64,000 nt of DNA from [Phialemoniopsis] sp. UDSM-2020 (lineage: Eukaryota; Ascomycota; Sordariomycetes; Thyridiales; Thyridiaceae), in assembly GCA_018873225.1 (NCBI GenBank), contig JAEILZ010000004.1, forward strand, positions 4,092,001 through 4,156,000, given 5' to 3'. Shown piece after piece: positions 1-10,500 of the stretch; positions within the stretch are counted from its first letter, which is position 1, and every line of letters begins with the position of its first letter. Both the position numbers and the translations under genes were made by a program. The notes beneath the pieces are model-generated. The model did no database searches. It was given only the letters and a program-made list of their open reading frames with translations, and was not told the origin of the DNA.

Positions 1-606
1 CAAGCGGATATTTGTTCATCATATCGCTGTATTGGTCGATCCCAGGCACAGGTGCACCATCTGCCTGCACAACTAGCTTGACATCTGGGCAGTTCTTTCT
101 GATCTTCATGAAGACCTGGACGGTCTCAGCATCTCCCACGAAGACCGTAGCCTTCGAGGCAATTGCGCGGTAGTGCATATCCTTCGGTGTAGCAAGTGTC
201 GAGCATGGCGAAACAACGATTCCTGCTCGAAGAGCCCCGGTCGCGATCTCCCACCTGGATGATATATAGGTATAGGTATTAGCTTTCGCCCTCTCGCTCT
301 CTGCCTCCTCGCTCAGCAAGCGCAAACCGGAAAGGAACAATTATCTCACCAAGCAGGCACTCTGGCCAAGGAGATCATCAAGACACCGCCTTTGACGATT
401 CGAAGGTCGCTCATAAGAGTAGCAAAAACATGTGACTTTCTGGAGAAATGATCGTAGGTCAGGTCAAGCAATTCCGAGTCGGTCTCGTCGCTCCAAAGCA
501 TGGCCCTCAGCTGAGGCGAAGCCGCTGCATTCTTGTCGACGACGTCCACTGCAAAGTTGAATTCGTTGGCTTGCGGCAGCGACTGAGAAGTTTCGTTGAA
601 GCGCAT
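1..606 (-). CDS. Acyl-CoA synthetase (AMP-binding, medium-chain type), N-terminal part
   Basis: This is the N-terminal part of an ANL-superfamily ligase that would activate a carboxylic acid as an acyl-adenylate and then an acyl-CoA. Exon 1 runs 606..350 and exon 2 from 254 off the left edge, joined across a GT-AG intron at 349..255. The splice restores the run RVPAWWEIATGALRAG, which matches the RVPEWWE segment of medium-chain acyl-CoA synthetases. The N-terminus FNFAVDVVDKNA also fits that family. The ATG at 606 is the first in-frame Met; the frame is open further upstream but without an ATG. The catalytic AMP-binding loop lies outside the window, so activity cannot be judged. It shares its strand with the enoyl-CoA hydratase upstream, which suggests CoA-dependent chain shortening. 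The substrate is unknown. Confidence 0.8.
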
Positions 607-1039
607 CGTGGCATAAGATATCGTGATGGGCAGACTGTTCTGTAACGTGTGCACTAGTGAGTCTAGTAATCCGCCTCCATGAGTAGGTAACACACACGAG
701 AATGGGACTTAAGGGGTCGAGACGTGTCTTTTGGGTGTGGCTGCCGGTAGTCGGCAAGGCACATGCCGCGCGGTGCGGCTCCGGTCCGGGAAGCCGAAGC
801 CATGGCATTTGAGCGAAGAATGTACCGAGGGTCAGCGTTGAACACAGCCTTAAAGTGGCAGAACTCGACCTCCATTAAATCAGATCACTTCTACGTTAGG
901 ACACATCGTCTATATGGTCGAGTCGGTTACGGAAACTTGCACTTATGGCTACTCGTATTACACAGCGGGAAGAGAAAATTAAGAGCTATGCGGTATTATA
1001 TCTGGAAACACTGTCGTGGCCACCAAGCAGCTCTATCTA
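607..1039. other. Intergenic: acyl-CoA synthetase promoter / hydratase 3' side
   Basis: Nothing here is supported as a gene. Short open frames exist on both strands but have no recognisable domain. The region should hold the promoter of the minus-strand acyl-CoA synthetase. Confidence 0.5.
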
Positions 1040-1917
1040 TCAAATGTTACCCTGGCGTCTTTGTCTTTGGCTTTGCTCTGACTTGAAGGCTTTCACAGCC
1101 TCCTCATACTCCGCAAAACCATACCGCTCATTGTATATCAGGGAACACTCCACATCGTTGGCCTCTAGCAGTTGCTTCTGAACATGGCCTTTCATCAACC
1201 CTTTGGTAGAACGGAGAGCCCCAGGTGGCGATACAGCAAGGCTCTTAGCTATCTCTAAGGTCTTGGGAAGAAGCTCCTCCGCTGAAAAGATCTTGTTCAC
1301 CAGCCCAGGCTGTCTCGCGTCTTCTGCCGTGATGCGCTCTCCTGTAAGGAAGAGAGCGGCCGCCCTCTGATGACCCATGAGCCTAGGGAACGAGAAGCTG
1401 GAAGCCGCTTCAGGAGCCATTCCCACCTTGACAAAAGGAGTGAAGAAATATGCGTCGGGGACAGCGAGACAAGATCAAAGAGGGCGAGTATAGTTACACC
1501 ATACCCAACTGCAGGTCCATTCACAGCAGCGATCAGTATCTTATCTGACAGGATAAGTCTCTGATTCAGCTTGTGGAAGTCCGAGCCATGAGCAAATGAC
1601 ATTCCTTCACCATCCAGAAGATCTAGGCCGGTGTTGAAGAACTTCCCCGTCGCCGACAGGACTACCACTTGAACTTTGGGCTGCTTTTCCACCCATTCCA
1701 TAGCCGAGAGGGTTTCCGAAAGCATTTGCGGATGTAAAGAATTCGCCGAGTGTGGGCGATTGAACTGGATTAGGACGACGCGGCCAGCTTCCAAGGACTG
1801 CACTAAAATGGTATTGTACGGCGGCATGTCTGACGTTCTTGAGAGTTTGGAGCGGATTTGAGCGAGGAGGATTGTAGACGATAACGCGACTCGAATTGGG
1901 TCGTAGAAGCGCAGCAT
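1040..1917 (-). pseudogene. Enoyl-CoA hydratase/isomerase family, broken by a 1-nt frameshift
   Basis: This is a crotonase-fold protein. It resembles peroxisomal delta3,delta2-enoyl-CoA isomerases more than classical hydratases: GPAVGYGVTILALFDLV forms the oxyanion-hole side and APEAASSFSFPRLMG carries the usual catalytic-Glu region. The 5' part (1917 down to about 1457) and the 3' part (about 1457 down to 1040) lie in different frames. They meet at a run of four C on the coding strand (plus strand 1457-1460). One extra base there would give DLVSLSP-DAYFFTPFVKVGMAPE, the expected family sequence. No GT-AG intron fits. The break is therefore a real 1-nt deletion or an assembly error in a homopolymer. 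Met at 1827 (MPPYNTI) is an alternative start; the 30 residues before it are basic and could be a targeting sequence. There is no C-terminal SKL. Confidence 0.8.
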
Positions 1918-2750
1918 AAGTTAGGTGTTGGGGGCAGTCAGATGGACAATATGAACAAAACTGGCTTGTGCCAACTCATACATCTTCGAATGCAAATCTT
2001 TGAGCCCCGTAGTCCCTGCAAAGCATCAGCGGAAGCAAAATGAAGCTACCAATCGGAGCATTGGCTGTCGCAGCTCGGTGCTTCCGGACCGTGCTAATGC
2101 CGGCGGCCTGTGGCAACAAACCGTCGATCGACCCCATAGCCAAGGGCACCTGCGGACCGGCCGGACCGGCGCTGTGCCGTGCCGAAAGAGCCTCACACAG
2201 TTGTTACATCCCAATCAAGTGATTAATTTACTTGGTCACAAACACTTTGAGGGGAGAGCAAATGTCAATCTAGTCCATACCTAGCAAGAGACCAAGGCCT
2301 GACGCATTGTCCTGGTGAGCCGAGACGAAATTAGATAATCAGACATGTAAAGACTAGTCAATTGTTTGGATTATGGTTGGTAGTGATAGCTAATACGAAT
2401 GCGTCGTTTCGACAGTCAAAACAATCAAGTGTGGATAATCGTTCAAGCTGGATCTGTCGTGCATGTCCCTGTGCTCCTCGTCTTGAACTTTCCAACTCAC
2501 TAAATTATTCGCTCTGTGTCTCATACACCGCTCAAGTCGTCTAGAACTGGTAACTTAAGTCCTGTATGCTTTCCATGAGGTTCGCATATGCTTCAAGCTG
2601 CAAACCTCTGGAGTAGAAATGGCGACTTGATTACTTTCACTTCGATCCATATCGTGACTTGAACCATGATGGTATTTCTAAACCAGCTTGGCGCTATCAT
2701 TTTATTCACCGAAGCGAGATTCCTGCCATACAATCATCTAGACGTTGATG
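1918..2750. other. Intergenic region, hydratase upstream / HglS 3' side
   Basis: No gene is supported. It contains one CCGGCGG palindrome at 2100-2106, about 180-270 bp upstream of the hydratase start, and a GC-rich patch (about 2085-2180) rich in CCGG. The half toward 2750 is AT-richer and should hold the 3' end of the HglS-like gene. Confidence 0.45.
2100..2106. promoter_or_regulatory. CCGGCGG candidate operator (hydratase promoter)
   Basis: A single copy of the CCG-N-CGG palindrome that recurs in other promoters of this cluster. A single 7-mer could be chance. Confidence 0.3.
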
Positions 2751-4177
2751 CTAATCTAGCATAGCATTCTTCGCTTTCAACACCTCCCGTAAGTTCTCCA
2801 GACTTTCATTTTGTATCTCGTCATATAGCGCAAAAGGGTCACGGATGTGTCGTCCCAAGCTTTCTTCCATCACAGCTATATCGCCCTTGGCTTCATGAAA
2901 CGAGAGGTTTGACACGCCCTTCAAGTTTGAGCTGAAAATTCCGGCTGCGGAGATGGGCAGGAAGTCCTCGTAGGTGATAGGCTCGTACTGCACATGGCCA
3001 GTTTGGATGAGTTCGGACAGCTTCAGCGTCGCACCAGGTTGATCCGATAGCTGGATGTCGTTTGCCGCGCTATATCGGAAGTAGACCAGACGCCGTGCGC
3101 GGAGCTCCTCCCAGTCATCGGGATACTGCTTGAAGACTTCGGAGGCCACCTTCTCGACGTCTTGCTCATCACTTCCTGCAGTTGAAATGATCTTGTGGCT
3201 CTCCTGCAAAAGGCGGTCATACAGAGCTCGCCCTTCGGCAGTCACGGCCGCGCCTCGCTGCTCGACTTCTCCGAATCGCGCCGTGTGATGGTCGACAACG
3301 AGGCTCCCTGTGCCATCGTCCAACATGACTCGCTCCTCGATGGCCTTGAAGCTCGTCTGCCGTAAAAGAATCGAGCACTTCCGCCGCGGAGGCCCTTCGA
3401 TCCGCTCCTTGGCTGGCATGCCTCTGCGCGTCATCTCCTTCTGGACGAGATCAATATCCAATGTGCGTGGCGTGAGGTGGTTGATATGTGCGCTTGGGAA
3501 GCACGCGATGTCTGCCACCATTGGGTGCGCGGCGTGTAGATCTTGATACAACTGGTGCTGGACTTTGGCCGTCGAGTGCCAACGAAAGACGCGAAGCACG
3601 TCTGTGAGCAAGTCGCCCTCTTCCTCAGCTGACAAAGTACCCTGACTTTCGGCCCGCAGGAGTAGCGCGAGCAACCGGTCGGTAAATAACTTGCGACCTT
3701 CCAAGAGCTTTACTGCCAGCGTCCGCGTTGTAGAGTCCAGAAGGTCAAGACGGAGTAGGCTGGTGAAAACACGAAATGGGTTCACCTCCAATGCGGCGCT
3801 GTCCAGTGGGCGGAAGGCTGTCGCATGCAGTGGCAATCCTGCTAGTGTGAGATCATAGTAGCCTACAGGATGCATGTTGAAGAGGGCGAAAATGCGCGCG
3901 ATTATGTTTAGCTCGTTCGCTGTCCCAAGCCGGATGGCGCCGTGCCGCTCGACTCTGTGGCGGGATGGGAGTTTCTCCTCTGCAACCTGATCGTCTTGTG
4001 AGCATGAACGACACAGCAAGAAAGAAGAAGAGGAAGGGCCAGTACATGGTCGTCTATATCAGCGACAATAGACAACAAATCGGCATACAAGGGAACTTCC
4101 TGCTTGTACATGTCCGACATGGCGGTGGAGAACCTCGTGCGCAAGGCGTCGGCGTTGGGTAAGGGGCTGAAAGTCAT
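2751..4177 (-). CDS. 2-oxoadipate dioxygenase/decarboxylase-like protein (HglS/YdcJ, DUF1338)
   Basis: HglS enzymes are iron(II) oxygenases that convert 2-oxoadipate to D-2-hydroxyglutarate in lysine breakdown. Exon 1 is 4177..4046 and exon 2 is 3986..2751, split by a 59-nt GT-AG intron, giving 455 residues, a normal length. The metal and substrate motifs are present: VERHGAIRLGT gives His59 and Arg63, HINHLTPRT gives His214, and ARFGEVEQRG gives Glu284. Their spacing matches what I recall for the bacterial enzyme (His70, His226, Glu294). The PVGYYDL and LLRQTSFKA segments are also typical. A TATA-like TTATATAA lies about 85 bp upstream of the ATG, and a TCCGACGGA palindrome and a GGGGAC-AAC-GTCCCC inverted repeat lie further up. 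Its place beside a ring-cleavage dioxygenase suggests its substrate may be a 2-oxoacid from that pathway rather than from lysine; that is inference. Confidence 0.88.
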
Positions 4178-4258
4178 GGCTGTCTGGTGTCAAGTGATGC
4201 AATGAATCGTTCTGGACTGGCGGGTTGAATAAGTGGAGGGTCCACAACACAATGACGC

Positions 4259-4268
4259 TTTTATATAA
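4259..4268 (-). promoter_or_regulatory. TATA-like box of the HglS gene
   Basis: On the minus strand the sequence reads CTTATATAAA, about 85 bp upstream of the ATG at 4177, a normal distance for a fungal TATA element. Confidence 0.45.
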
Positions 4269-4358
4269 GCAGACCTAACCCGATGCTAAATTTCTCATAC
4301 TTTGGAGCAGATAAGCCTTTATATCTCGACGAAGGCAAGCGATACTATCCAATGAAGC

Positions 4359-4369
4359 TTCCGACGGAT
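4359..4369. promoter_or_regulatory. TCCGACGGA palindrome (candidate Zn2Cys6 operator)
   Basis: CCGACGG sits at 4361-4367 inside the perfect palindrome TCCGACGGA, 184 bp upstream of the HglS-like ATG. The same core occurs three times in the neighbouring dioxygenase/oxidoreductase promoter. Confidence 0.5.
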
Positions 4370-4394
4370 CACTGATAGCAACCGTTACCAAGAG

Positions 4395-4411
4395 GCGGGG
4401 ACAACGTCCCC
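4395..4411. promoter_or_regulatory. GGGGAC-AAC-GTCCCC inverted repeat
   Basis: A perfect 6-bp inverted repeat with a 3-nt spacer, about 220 bp upstream of the HglS-like ATG. The 11-mer GCGGGGACAAC (4395-4405) recurs at 22599-22609 in front of the CoA-transferase gene. Confidence 0.35.
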
Positions 4412-4633
4412 CGAGGTAAAGCTAGCTTGTTCACGGTAGCCATAGTCCTACCGGTCTCCAACCGCTGCCTGCCGAGAGCTAGGTCGAGGGGCCACATCGC
4501 GATCTCTTGCGACAAGAGCAGCTGTCCTAAAGTCAGCTGTCTGGGGAAACAACCTGCAGATTCACATTCCAGGACACTGGACGAGAAGGAGAGAAAGCAT
4601 ATTCTTCATACAGATCTAAACATGCTGGATTGG

Positions 4634-5845
4634 CTAATCGTGAATCTTTGGTGGTGGAGGGTCTTCCTTCTCTGTGAGGACGAAGTCGTATTCCAACAGC
4701 CAGAACCCTTCCTGCTCCTTTCCGTCAATCTCCTTCTTGAAGGTCTGCAGTCCATATTGTTTGGCCAGCGACAAGTCGTCACAGAAGTTGTAGTCACATA
4801 GCAGACTAGACTTCACCCCGAACACGGTATCGCTCTCCACGTACTTGCTATCTCTAGAATACAGCGCAGTGATGAGCTTAGCGTAGTCGGGATGCAGGAT
4901 CATGAAGTGCTATAGATATGTTGCGTTAGTCATCTTGTTCAGGACTGCACCTAGGCGAGGAGAAGAATACGGCGAGTCCACTTACCATATGCGCCGGGCG
5001 AAACCAATGACGGTTGAGCTTGCGTAGAAGCTCACCGACAGGGCCATCGTTCGAGATTGGGTACGGGATTGGACGCACGCATGTGAAAGCATATTGACCT
5101 TCCTCATCCGTGTACAACTTGCCACGGCAGTTTGGTTCGCCGTGTCTCTCGGCATACTCTAGGTCGTAAATGCCGTTGCCGTCGGTCTCCCAAACGTCTA
5201 TTAATGCCTTCTTCGCCGGCTGGCCCGCAACAGAGCGCACTTGGCCACGTACAAGGGTCGCCTCACCGAAAGTGCCATGCTCGGTGATGGCCTTGCCGTT
5301 CTCAATGACGTGGCTGTTTTCGTCGTGGAAGGGCCCGAGGACGGATGACTCTGTGGCGCCGGGCTTGTGTGGATAGGAGAGGGCATCGACCAAAGCCGAG
5401 ATGCCCAAGACATCTGACAGAAGGACCATCTCGTGTCTGACGTCATCAGAAATTTGGCCGACCTGACTCCTTCTGTAAGCTCTCTGTGAAAAAGAAAAGC
5501 CAGTGCCTCCACACGTACCTTTGTCAGGTATTCCCACGCGGCTGTCCACTCATCGAACTTGAGGTCGACATCGCGGACAAAGTCATGAGATGCCTGAATC
5601 AACTTTGTGATGATGTACTGCAGCCTCGGATTGTCATGTACGTTGGAATTGACTGCGATGACATTGGGCGTGATGTTTTCAATGGTCAGGTCCAGTACCG
5701 GTGTAGGTACATGGTCAGCCACAGGCGCCGCTGCCCACTTCTTTCGAGTCTTTTCGCTTAGGTCCACGGCCTGGAAACCGTTGGGATTAGCTTTGACGGC
5801 TGTCTCGCCTTGGCCGGATTGAACTGTTGCAGCTGGTGGTGACAT
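4634..5845 (-). CDS. Intradiol ring-cleavage dioxygenase (catechol/hydroxyquinol 1,2-dioxygenase family)
   Basis: This non-haem iron(III) enzyme family opens catechol or hydroxyquinol between the two hydroxyls to give muconate or maleylacetate. Exons are 5845..5519, 5462..4986 and 4909..4634, separated by GT-AG introns of 56 and 76 nt, giving 359 residues. The iron ligands are visible: Tyr208 in NGIYDLE, Tyr243 in RPIPYPI, His267 in RPAHM and His269 in HFMILH. The second intron falls between Met268 and His269. The N-terminal helical domain (residues about 55-150, with DVRHEMVLLSDVLGISALVDAL) is that of the fungal and bacterial hydroxyquinol/catechol group. It is transcribed divergently from the quinone oxidoreductase across a 360-bp promoter holding three CCG-N-CGG sites. 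The exact substrate is not readable from sequence. Confidence 0.92.
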
Positions 5846-5940
5846 GGCTTCAGATGGTCAACTTGGTTAGGTCTAGTCGTATTAGCTCACCTGCTTAATC
5901 AAACCCATGTTCTTTATAGACTGTCTAAGCGATCCACATT

Positions 5941-6049
5941 CCGCCGGGAACTCGAAAGAAATCGAGAAAATGTGAAGCATTACCCGACGGAGATCTGCAC
6001 AGGACTCCTTCTTCAAGCTATCTCCAAGTCTTGGCGTCTTCCGACGGAA
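5941..6049. promoter_or_regulatory. Three CCG-N-CGG palindromes in the dioxygenase/oxidoreductase divergent promoter
   Basis: CCGCCGG at 5941-5947, CCGACGG at 5984-5990 and CCGACGG at 6041-6047. The last is the centre of the perfect palindrome TTCCGACGGAA (6039-6049), and the first lies in TTCCGCCGGGAA. Three copies in about 110 bp of a 360-bp shared promoter are far above chance. Paired CGG triplets are the usual half-sites of Zn2Cys6 regulators, three of which lie nearby. Confidence 0.6.
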
Positions 6050-6205
6050 GTCCATTCATTCTTGGTGGCTACATGTCGATCGACCATTAGCGTATTTTCA
6101 ACGCATCCGCCAGGTTAACTCCTCGGGCTATTGACATGATTACAAGAAGCATGCATTGAGAGCACACATGTTCTTAGATTTCCCAGAACCAAAGGTGTAA
6201 ACACC

Positions 6206-7195
6206 ATGTTCAACAGGATGAGGGCTGTTCGCTTCCACTCCACAGGTGATTCGTCTGTCCTCCGACTAGAGGACGACGTACCCGCCCCCAAACCCAAGGC
6301 AAACGAGGTTCTTATCAAGGTCGAATATGCCGGCTTAAACTTCGTCGACACCTACCAACGTAGCGGCCTCTACCCTATCAATCTTCCCGCCATCGCTGGC
6401 CGCGAAGGAGCCGGCCACGTCGTGGAGGTCGGCTCCGAAGCTGCGTCATCCCACGGACTCCAGATTGGGGATACTGTCGCAGCATTTTGCCAGGGAACCA
6501 TGGCCGAGTATGTAGCTGCGCCAGCTACCGCAGTAGTCAAGCTTCCGTCCTCCATTTCTACTAAGACCGGAGCGGCCGTGCTCCTGCAGGGCCTCACGGC
6601 CTGGACACTGATGCAGGATGCCCACCACTTGAGGAAAGGCGAGACTGCTCTGGTACAGGCCGCGGCCGGTGGTACAGGAGGACTCTTGGTGCAGATGGCC
6701 AAGCACTTGGGTGCCAAGGTCATCGGCACGGTGTCAACGGCCGCGAAGGCGGATATTGCGAGGCGCCATGGTGCAGATCACGTCATTATCTACAAAGAAC
6801 AGGATGTGCTCTCGGAAGTGCTACGCTTGACGGACGGACAAGGAGCGCACGCGGTATTCAGCGGTGTTGGCAAGTCAACCTTTACTGCCGACCTGGCAGC
6901 CACACGAAGGAAAGGCACGCTGATCTCGTACGGCAACAGCAGCGGGCCTGTGACGGACTTCAAAATCCTTGAATTATCTAGTAAGAACGTCAAGTTAGTG
7001 CGACCCACGCTAGCAGGCTACATCACGACCCGGGAGGAGTTCGAAGAACGGGCTGGCCAGTTGCTCGAGATCATTGGCAACGGCACGATAACGGTACCCA
7101 TCGGTGGGGAGTATGGTCTGGATAGCCTAGCCACCGCCCAGGACGACCTCACTGGGCAGAAAACGACTGGAAAACTGCTAGTCAGGATTGAATAG
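6206..7195 (+). CDS. NADPH:quinone oxidoreductase, zeta-crystallin-like (MDR family)
   Basis: A single-exon, zinc-free medium-chain reductase of 329 residues, a full family length. The N-terminal GroES-like domain carries AGLNFVDTYQRSGLYP, the quinone oxidoreductase signature, followed by GREGAGHVVEVG. The cofactor domain has QAAAGGTGGLLVQMAKHLGAKVIGTVS, an AAGGTG nucleotide-binding loop. There are no zinc-binding cysteines. Such enzymes reduce quinones with NADPH. Beside a ring-cleavage dioxygenase the natural role would be keeping a dihydroxy-aromatic in the hydroquinone form ready for cleavage, or detoxifying its quinone; that is inference. The ATG at 6206 is followed by a second Met four codons on. 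It shares its promoter with the dioxygenase. Confidence 0.92.
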   Translation: MFNRMRAVRFHSTGDSSVLRLEDDVPAPKPKANEVLIKVEYAGLNFVDTYQRSGLYPINLPAIAGREGAGHVVEVGSEAASSHGLQIGDTVAAFCQGTMAEYVAAPATAVVKLPSSISTKTGAAVLLQGLTAWTLMQDAHHLRKGETALVQAAAGGTGGLLVQMAKHLGAKVIGTVSTAAKADIARRHGADHVIIYKEQDVLSEVLRLTDGQGAHAVFSGVGKSTFTADLAATRRKGTLISYGNSSGPVTDFKILELSSKNVKLVRPTLAGYITTREEFEERAGQLLEIIGNGTITVPIGGEYGLDSLATAQDDLTGQKTTGKLLVRIE

Positions 7196-7473
7196 ACAGT
7201 CATAGTAATGATAACCAACCATATGGGTCAGAGTTCCTCGATGTGTTGTTCTGGCTAGGTAGTGTGCATCAATCACGGACGGTGGTTGCACATCAAGACT
7301 CCACACTGGAGTCCTAGCTCTCCCCGAACTCCGATCCTGGTATCCCCACAAAATTCACACCTTCGGATCCTTGGCATCCCTACAATGAGTTCCTACGGCT
7401 CTTCCGGCTTGTGCCCTCGGATGCTTGCAACATTCATCGACCGTCAAAACAAGCAGAAAGACGATGCACCATC

Positions 7474-7480
7474 CCGCCGG
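7474..7480. promoter_or_regulatory. CCGCCGG near the start of the first Zn2Cys6 regulator
   Basis: One CCG-N-CGG copy lies 63 bp upstream of the ATG at 7543. Another (CCGTCGG, 7571-7577) falls inside the first codons. They could mark autoregulation or be chance. Confidence 0.25.
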
Positions 7481-7542
7481 AGGCCAAACTTGAGCTTCAC
7501 GTTTCAACAGACCCTGCTTCTAGCTCCCTATTGCCCACTGCA

Positions 7543-10500
7543 ATGCCATCTTCTCCCCCAGATGCTTCCTCCGTCGGGCTGGGTCCATACCCATCCAATC
7601 GGCATGATGGGGCGGCACCCACCAGTGCTCGACCCCGACCCAGGCAGCGGTGGCCACGGGCATCTCGAGCCTGCGATCCTTGTCGCGAGCGCAAGTCAAA
7701 GGTGCGAAGAGCACAGTGCTTCGTGGCCAATTTTCACATTTGTCACGGATGTGGCTAATTTCTTCCATCCAGTGTGATCAGCAACTACCATGCTCTCATT
7801 GCACGTGTACGTATATCTGATGCAGAGGATTCTCGGTCAACTGTGGCCAGTGTGAGACCGTCCTACTGTGTCATCTGACGCTAAGTCCTTGTAGACTATA
7901 ACTTCAATTGTATCTATAGGCCAGATGTGCCTCACCGTCGACAGACGGCAGGAAACCAAGTCTCACGAACATCAAAAGCGAAGCGGTCAGTATTCATGTT
8001 TCCTTCGCTGTTCATACTCAAAAGTCCATTGCATCAACAGTTAGACACGGCTTTTGGGTGGATACTGACAACCTGTTGCCCAAAGGAGTAGGTCCCGGGA
8101 GCAGCAAAGTAGCACACGAGAAGCAGATCCCCATCCCGGCGAGGTCGCGTTATGCAATCCATCCCACTCGGGGATTGGTCAAGCACCGAATGTGAACGAC
8201 TCGGATAATCAACGTGCTGGAGTTCCTGACACAGGCAGAGGAGTTGAAACCAGCAACACCCCAGTCCAAGACGGTGTGGAAAACCTGCCCATAATCTTGA
8301 ACGCTTCACCCGCTGACGCAAGTGACATACCAGAAACGATCCCGTCCGGCATTGTTACGCCCCGGCTAGATGGCGTCAATACCTACACCAGCGGGAGGGA
8401 GTTCTACGGTGGTTCTTCAAATCTAGCCTTCCTCGCTAGGCTTTTTGCAAAGGCTCGAGAGCGCGCGGGCCACTCCTCTGACAACGACTTTTCGACTACA
8501 GCAGATAGGTTCGGAAGAACCCAGGACCCTGGCTGTCGGCAGCAACAACATCTCCATGATGACGAAGTCTCACTTGTTGATCTCATGTACAGCACAGACT
8601 ACCATTCACCCGTGGATGAGGTTTCTTCAAACCAGGATGATGCAGGTCACGGCGACCGTGTGGCTGTTGGAGCTACTGACGCTCAAGACGCGCCCATCGG
8701 ACGTCAAGTCCGTAGCCCCAATCAGTTACGCGGCCAGCTCGCGGTAAATACAATGAGGAAGACAGCAGGGACTCAAAGCTTGTCCCACCCAGGTTTGCCA
8801 AGCCAGCCTACAGACATCCTACTCGAGAAGTATTTTATCGAAGTCTACTTCACAAACAAGCATTACATCCACCCTATCCTGGATGAGGGTGCTTTCCTAT
8901 CTCGCTGTGCCAGAGATGTGTGGTCGATTCCCTCCAGGTCGCCTGCGGGGAAGCGGGAATCCAAATTCCTCGCACTCTACTACGCTGTGGTGGCCCTAGG
9001 GATAATCAACAGTGCGGATCAGACCTCGTCACATCCTCGCTATTATAAATACCTTGATGACGACCGCATTGGCACCTCTCATAGATATTCCGGAGTTGAC
9101 CTGGCAAGTCTGTATTTTGGCCTGGCGAGGCAGGCATTGGGAGACATCATGGAGACATCCTCGTTGGAGACCTGTCAAGCGCTCTTTCTCATGGTAATGA
9201 TCCGCAGACGCCCTCATCCGCACCCCGAGACAAGACATCCAGACTGTTTAATTACTGACATCGTAGGTAGACTGTATTCTGCCAAAATGCTCTAAAACCT
9301 CACTCGTGCTATATGTACAGTGGCATGGCCATACGAACCGCATTGGCGATCGGACTGGTCCATAACCGGGGCCTCGCCCAGTCTGCAGAGACCGAAAGGA
9401 CTTGGTGGTATGCCGTGCTTTTTTAGCAACCTTTTTAACATATGCTGATGCTCGACACGACAGGTGCATATACTCGCATGAGATGTGAGTCCGCCAGAAT
9501 CTGACGAGAGCTCAATGTATGCTGACAGTAACTAGCGAGATGTGCTGTTCGTCTGGCCGGCTGGATTCTCTTATGTTCCCGGAGTATTATCCATTGCCCA
9601 TGCCAAAGGTTTCTGTAAGTCTCGTCACGGAACTGTCCGCCCAAACAGCAATTTGACCGGCAGCTTGTCACAGAGTCCAGAGAACCAAATCGTAGCCATA
9701 TTTCCGGTCATGGTGTCCTTGGCCCGCATCCTAAAGAGAGCGTCTATGGAGATCTACTGCGGTAGGGTAGGTCAGTCTAGGGGTGAAAAGGCAGCGATAA
9801 GCCTGCAACTTAATGCCGAGCTTGATCAGTGGAAAGCCAGCCTCCCTCGCTTTCTGAACTTCGATATCCAAGCTCTGGATGACCCCGAATGGGCATACAA
9901 GCAGAAGTTGGTTCTGAAAATGCGTACGACAGGCAACCACCACTGCTCGTACATCTCCACTGACAAAGGCTAGGTTTCCACAATGCCCGCATCATCATCC
10001 ACCGCCCGTTTCTTGTCACATCAGAAACTACTCCGGACTTCTCCGAGTTTCCTCAGCACGTTGATCTCTGTCTGGATGCAGCACGACAGACAGTTAAAGT
10101 GATTCACAATGCATTCGCGAACAGGACATATCTACGTACTTGGTGCGTGCCCTTTCAACCCCATATACCTGGCGAAGGTTGCTGACTCCCCTGACCTAGG
10201 TGGTACTGCACGACATACACCCTTTACGCCAGCATGATCATCCTCTACTTGGTCCTGATGCAATTTCCTCGCGTCTCTGGCGAGGATCTTCTGCTTGATA
10301 TAGAGAAGAGCTTAGAGATATTCACCGCCATGAAGCAGGTGGCGGTAGCCCGGCGCTCTGCAGAGCTTACCCGAGAGATACTGAATGTCATCAAAGACCG
10401 AACCGCAGAAGCTAGCCAACGAAGGCCAGCGCAAGATGCCGGTAACTCACAACAGAACACGGCCGGCCTGGGCACATCCACTCAAGTACCTCCCGCTAGT

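Larger units (their letters stand above)
4178..4633. other. Intergenic: HglS promoter / dioxygenase 3' side
   Basis: This 456-nt stretch is upstream of the HglS-like gene and downstream of the intradiol dioxygenase. It holds the TATA-like box, CCGACGG and the GGGGAC inverted repeat listed separately. No gene is seen. Confidence 0.5.

Noticed and set aside
7797..7985. First regulator seeming to lack the last zinc-cluster cysteine
   Set aside because: An alternative acceptor at 7894 with the strong GTACGT donor at 7807 supplies the missing Cys with exact X6 spacing, so the cluster is complete.
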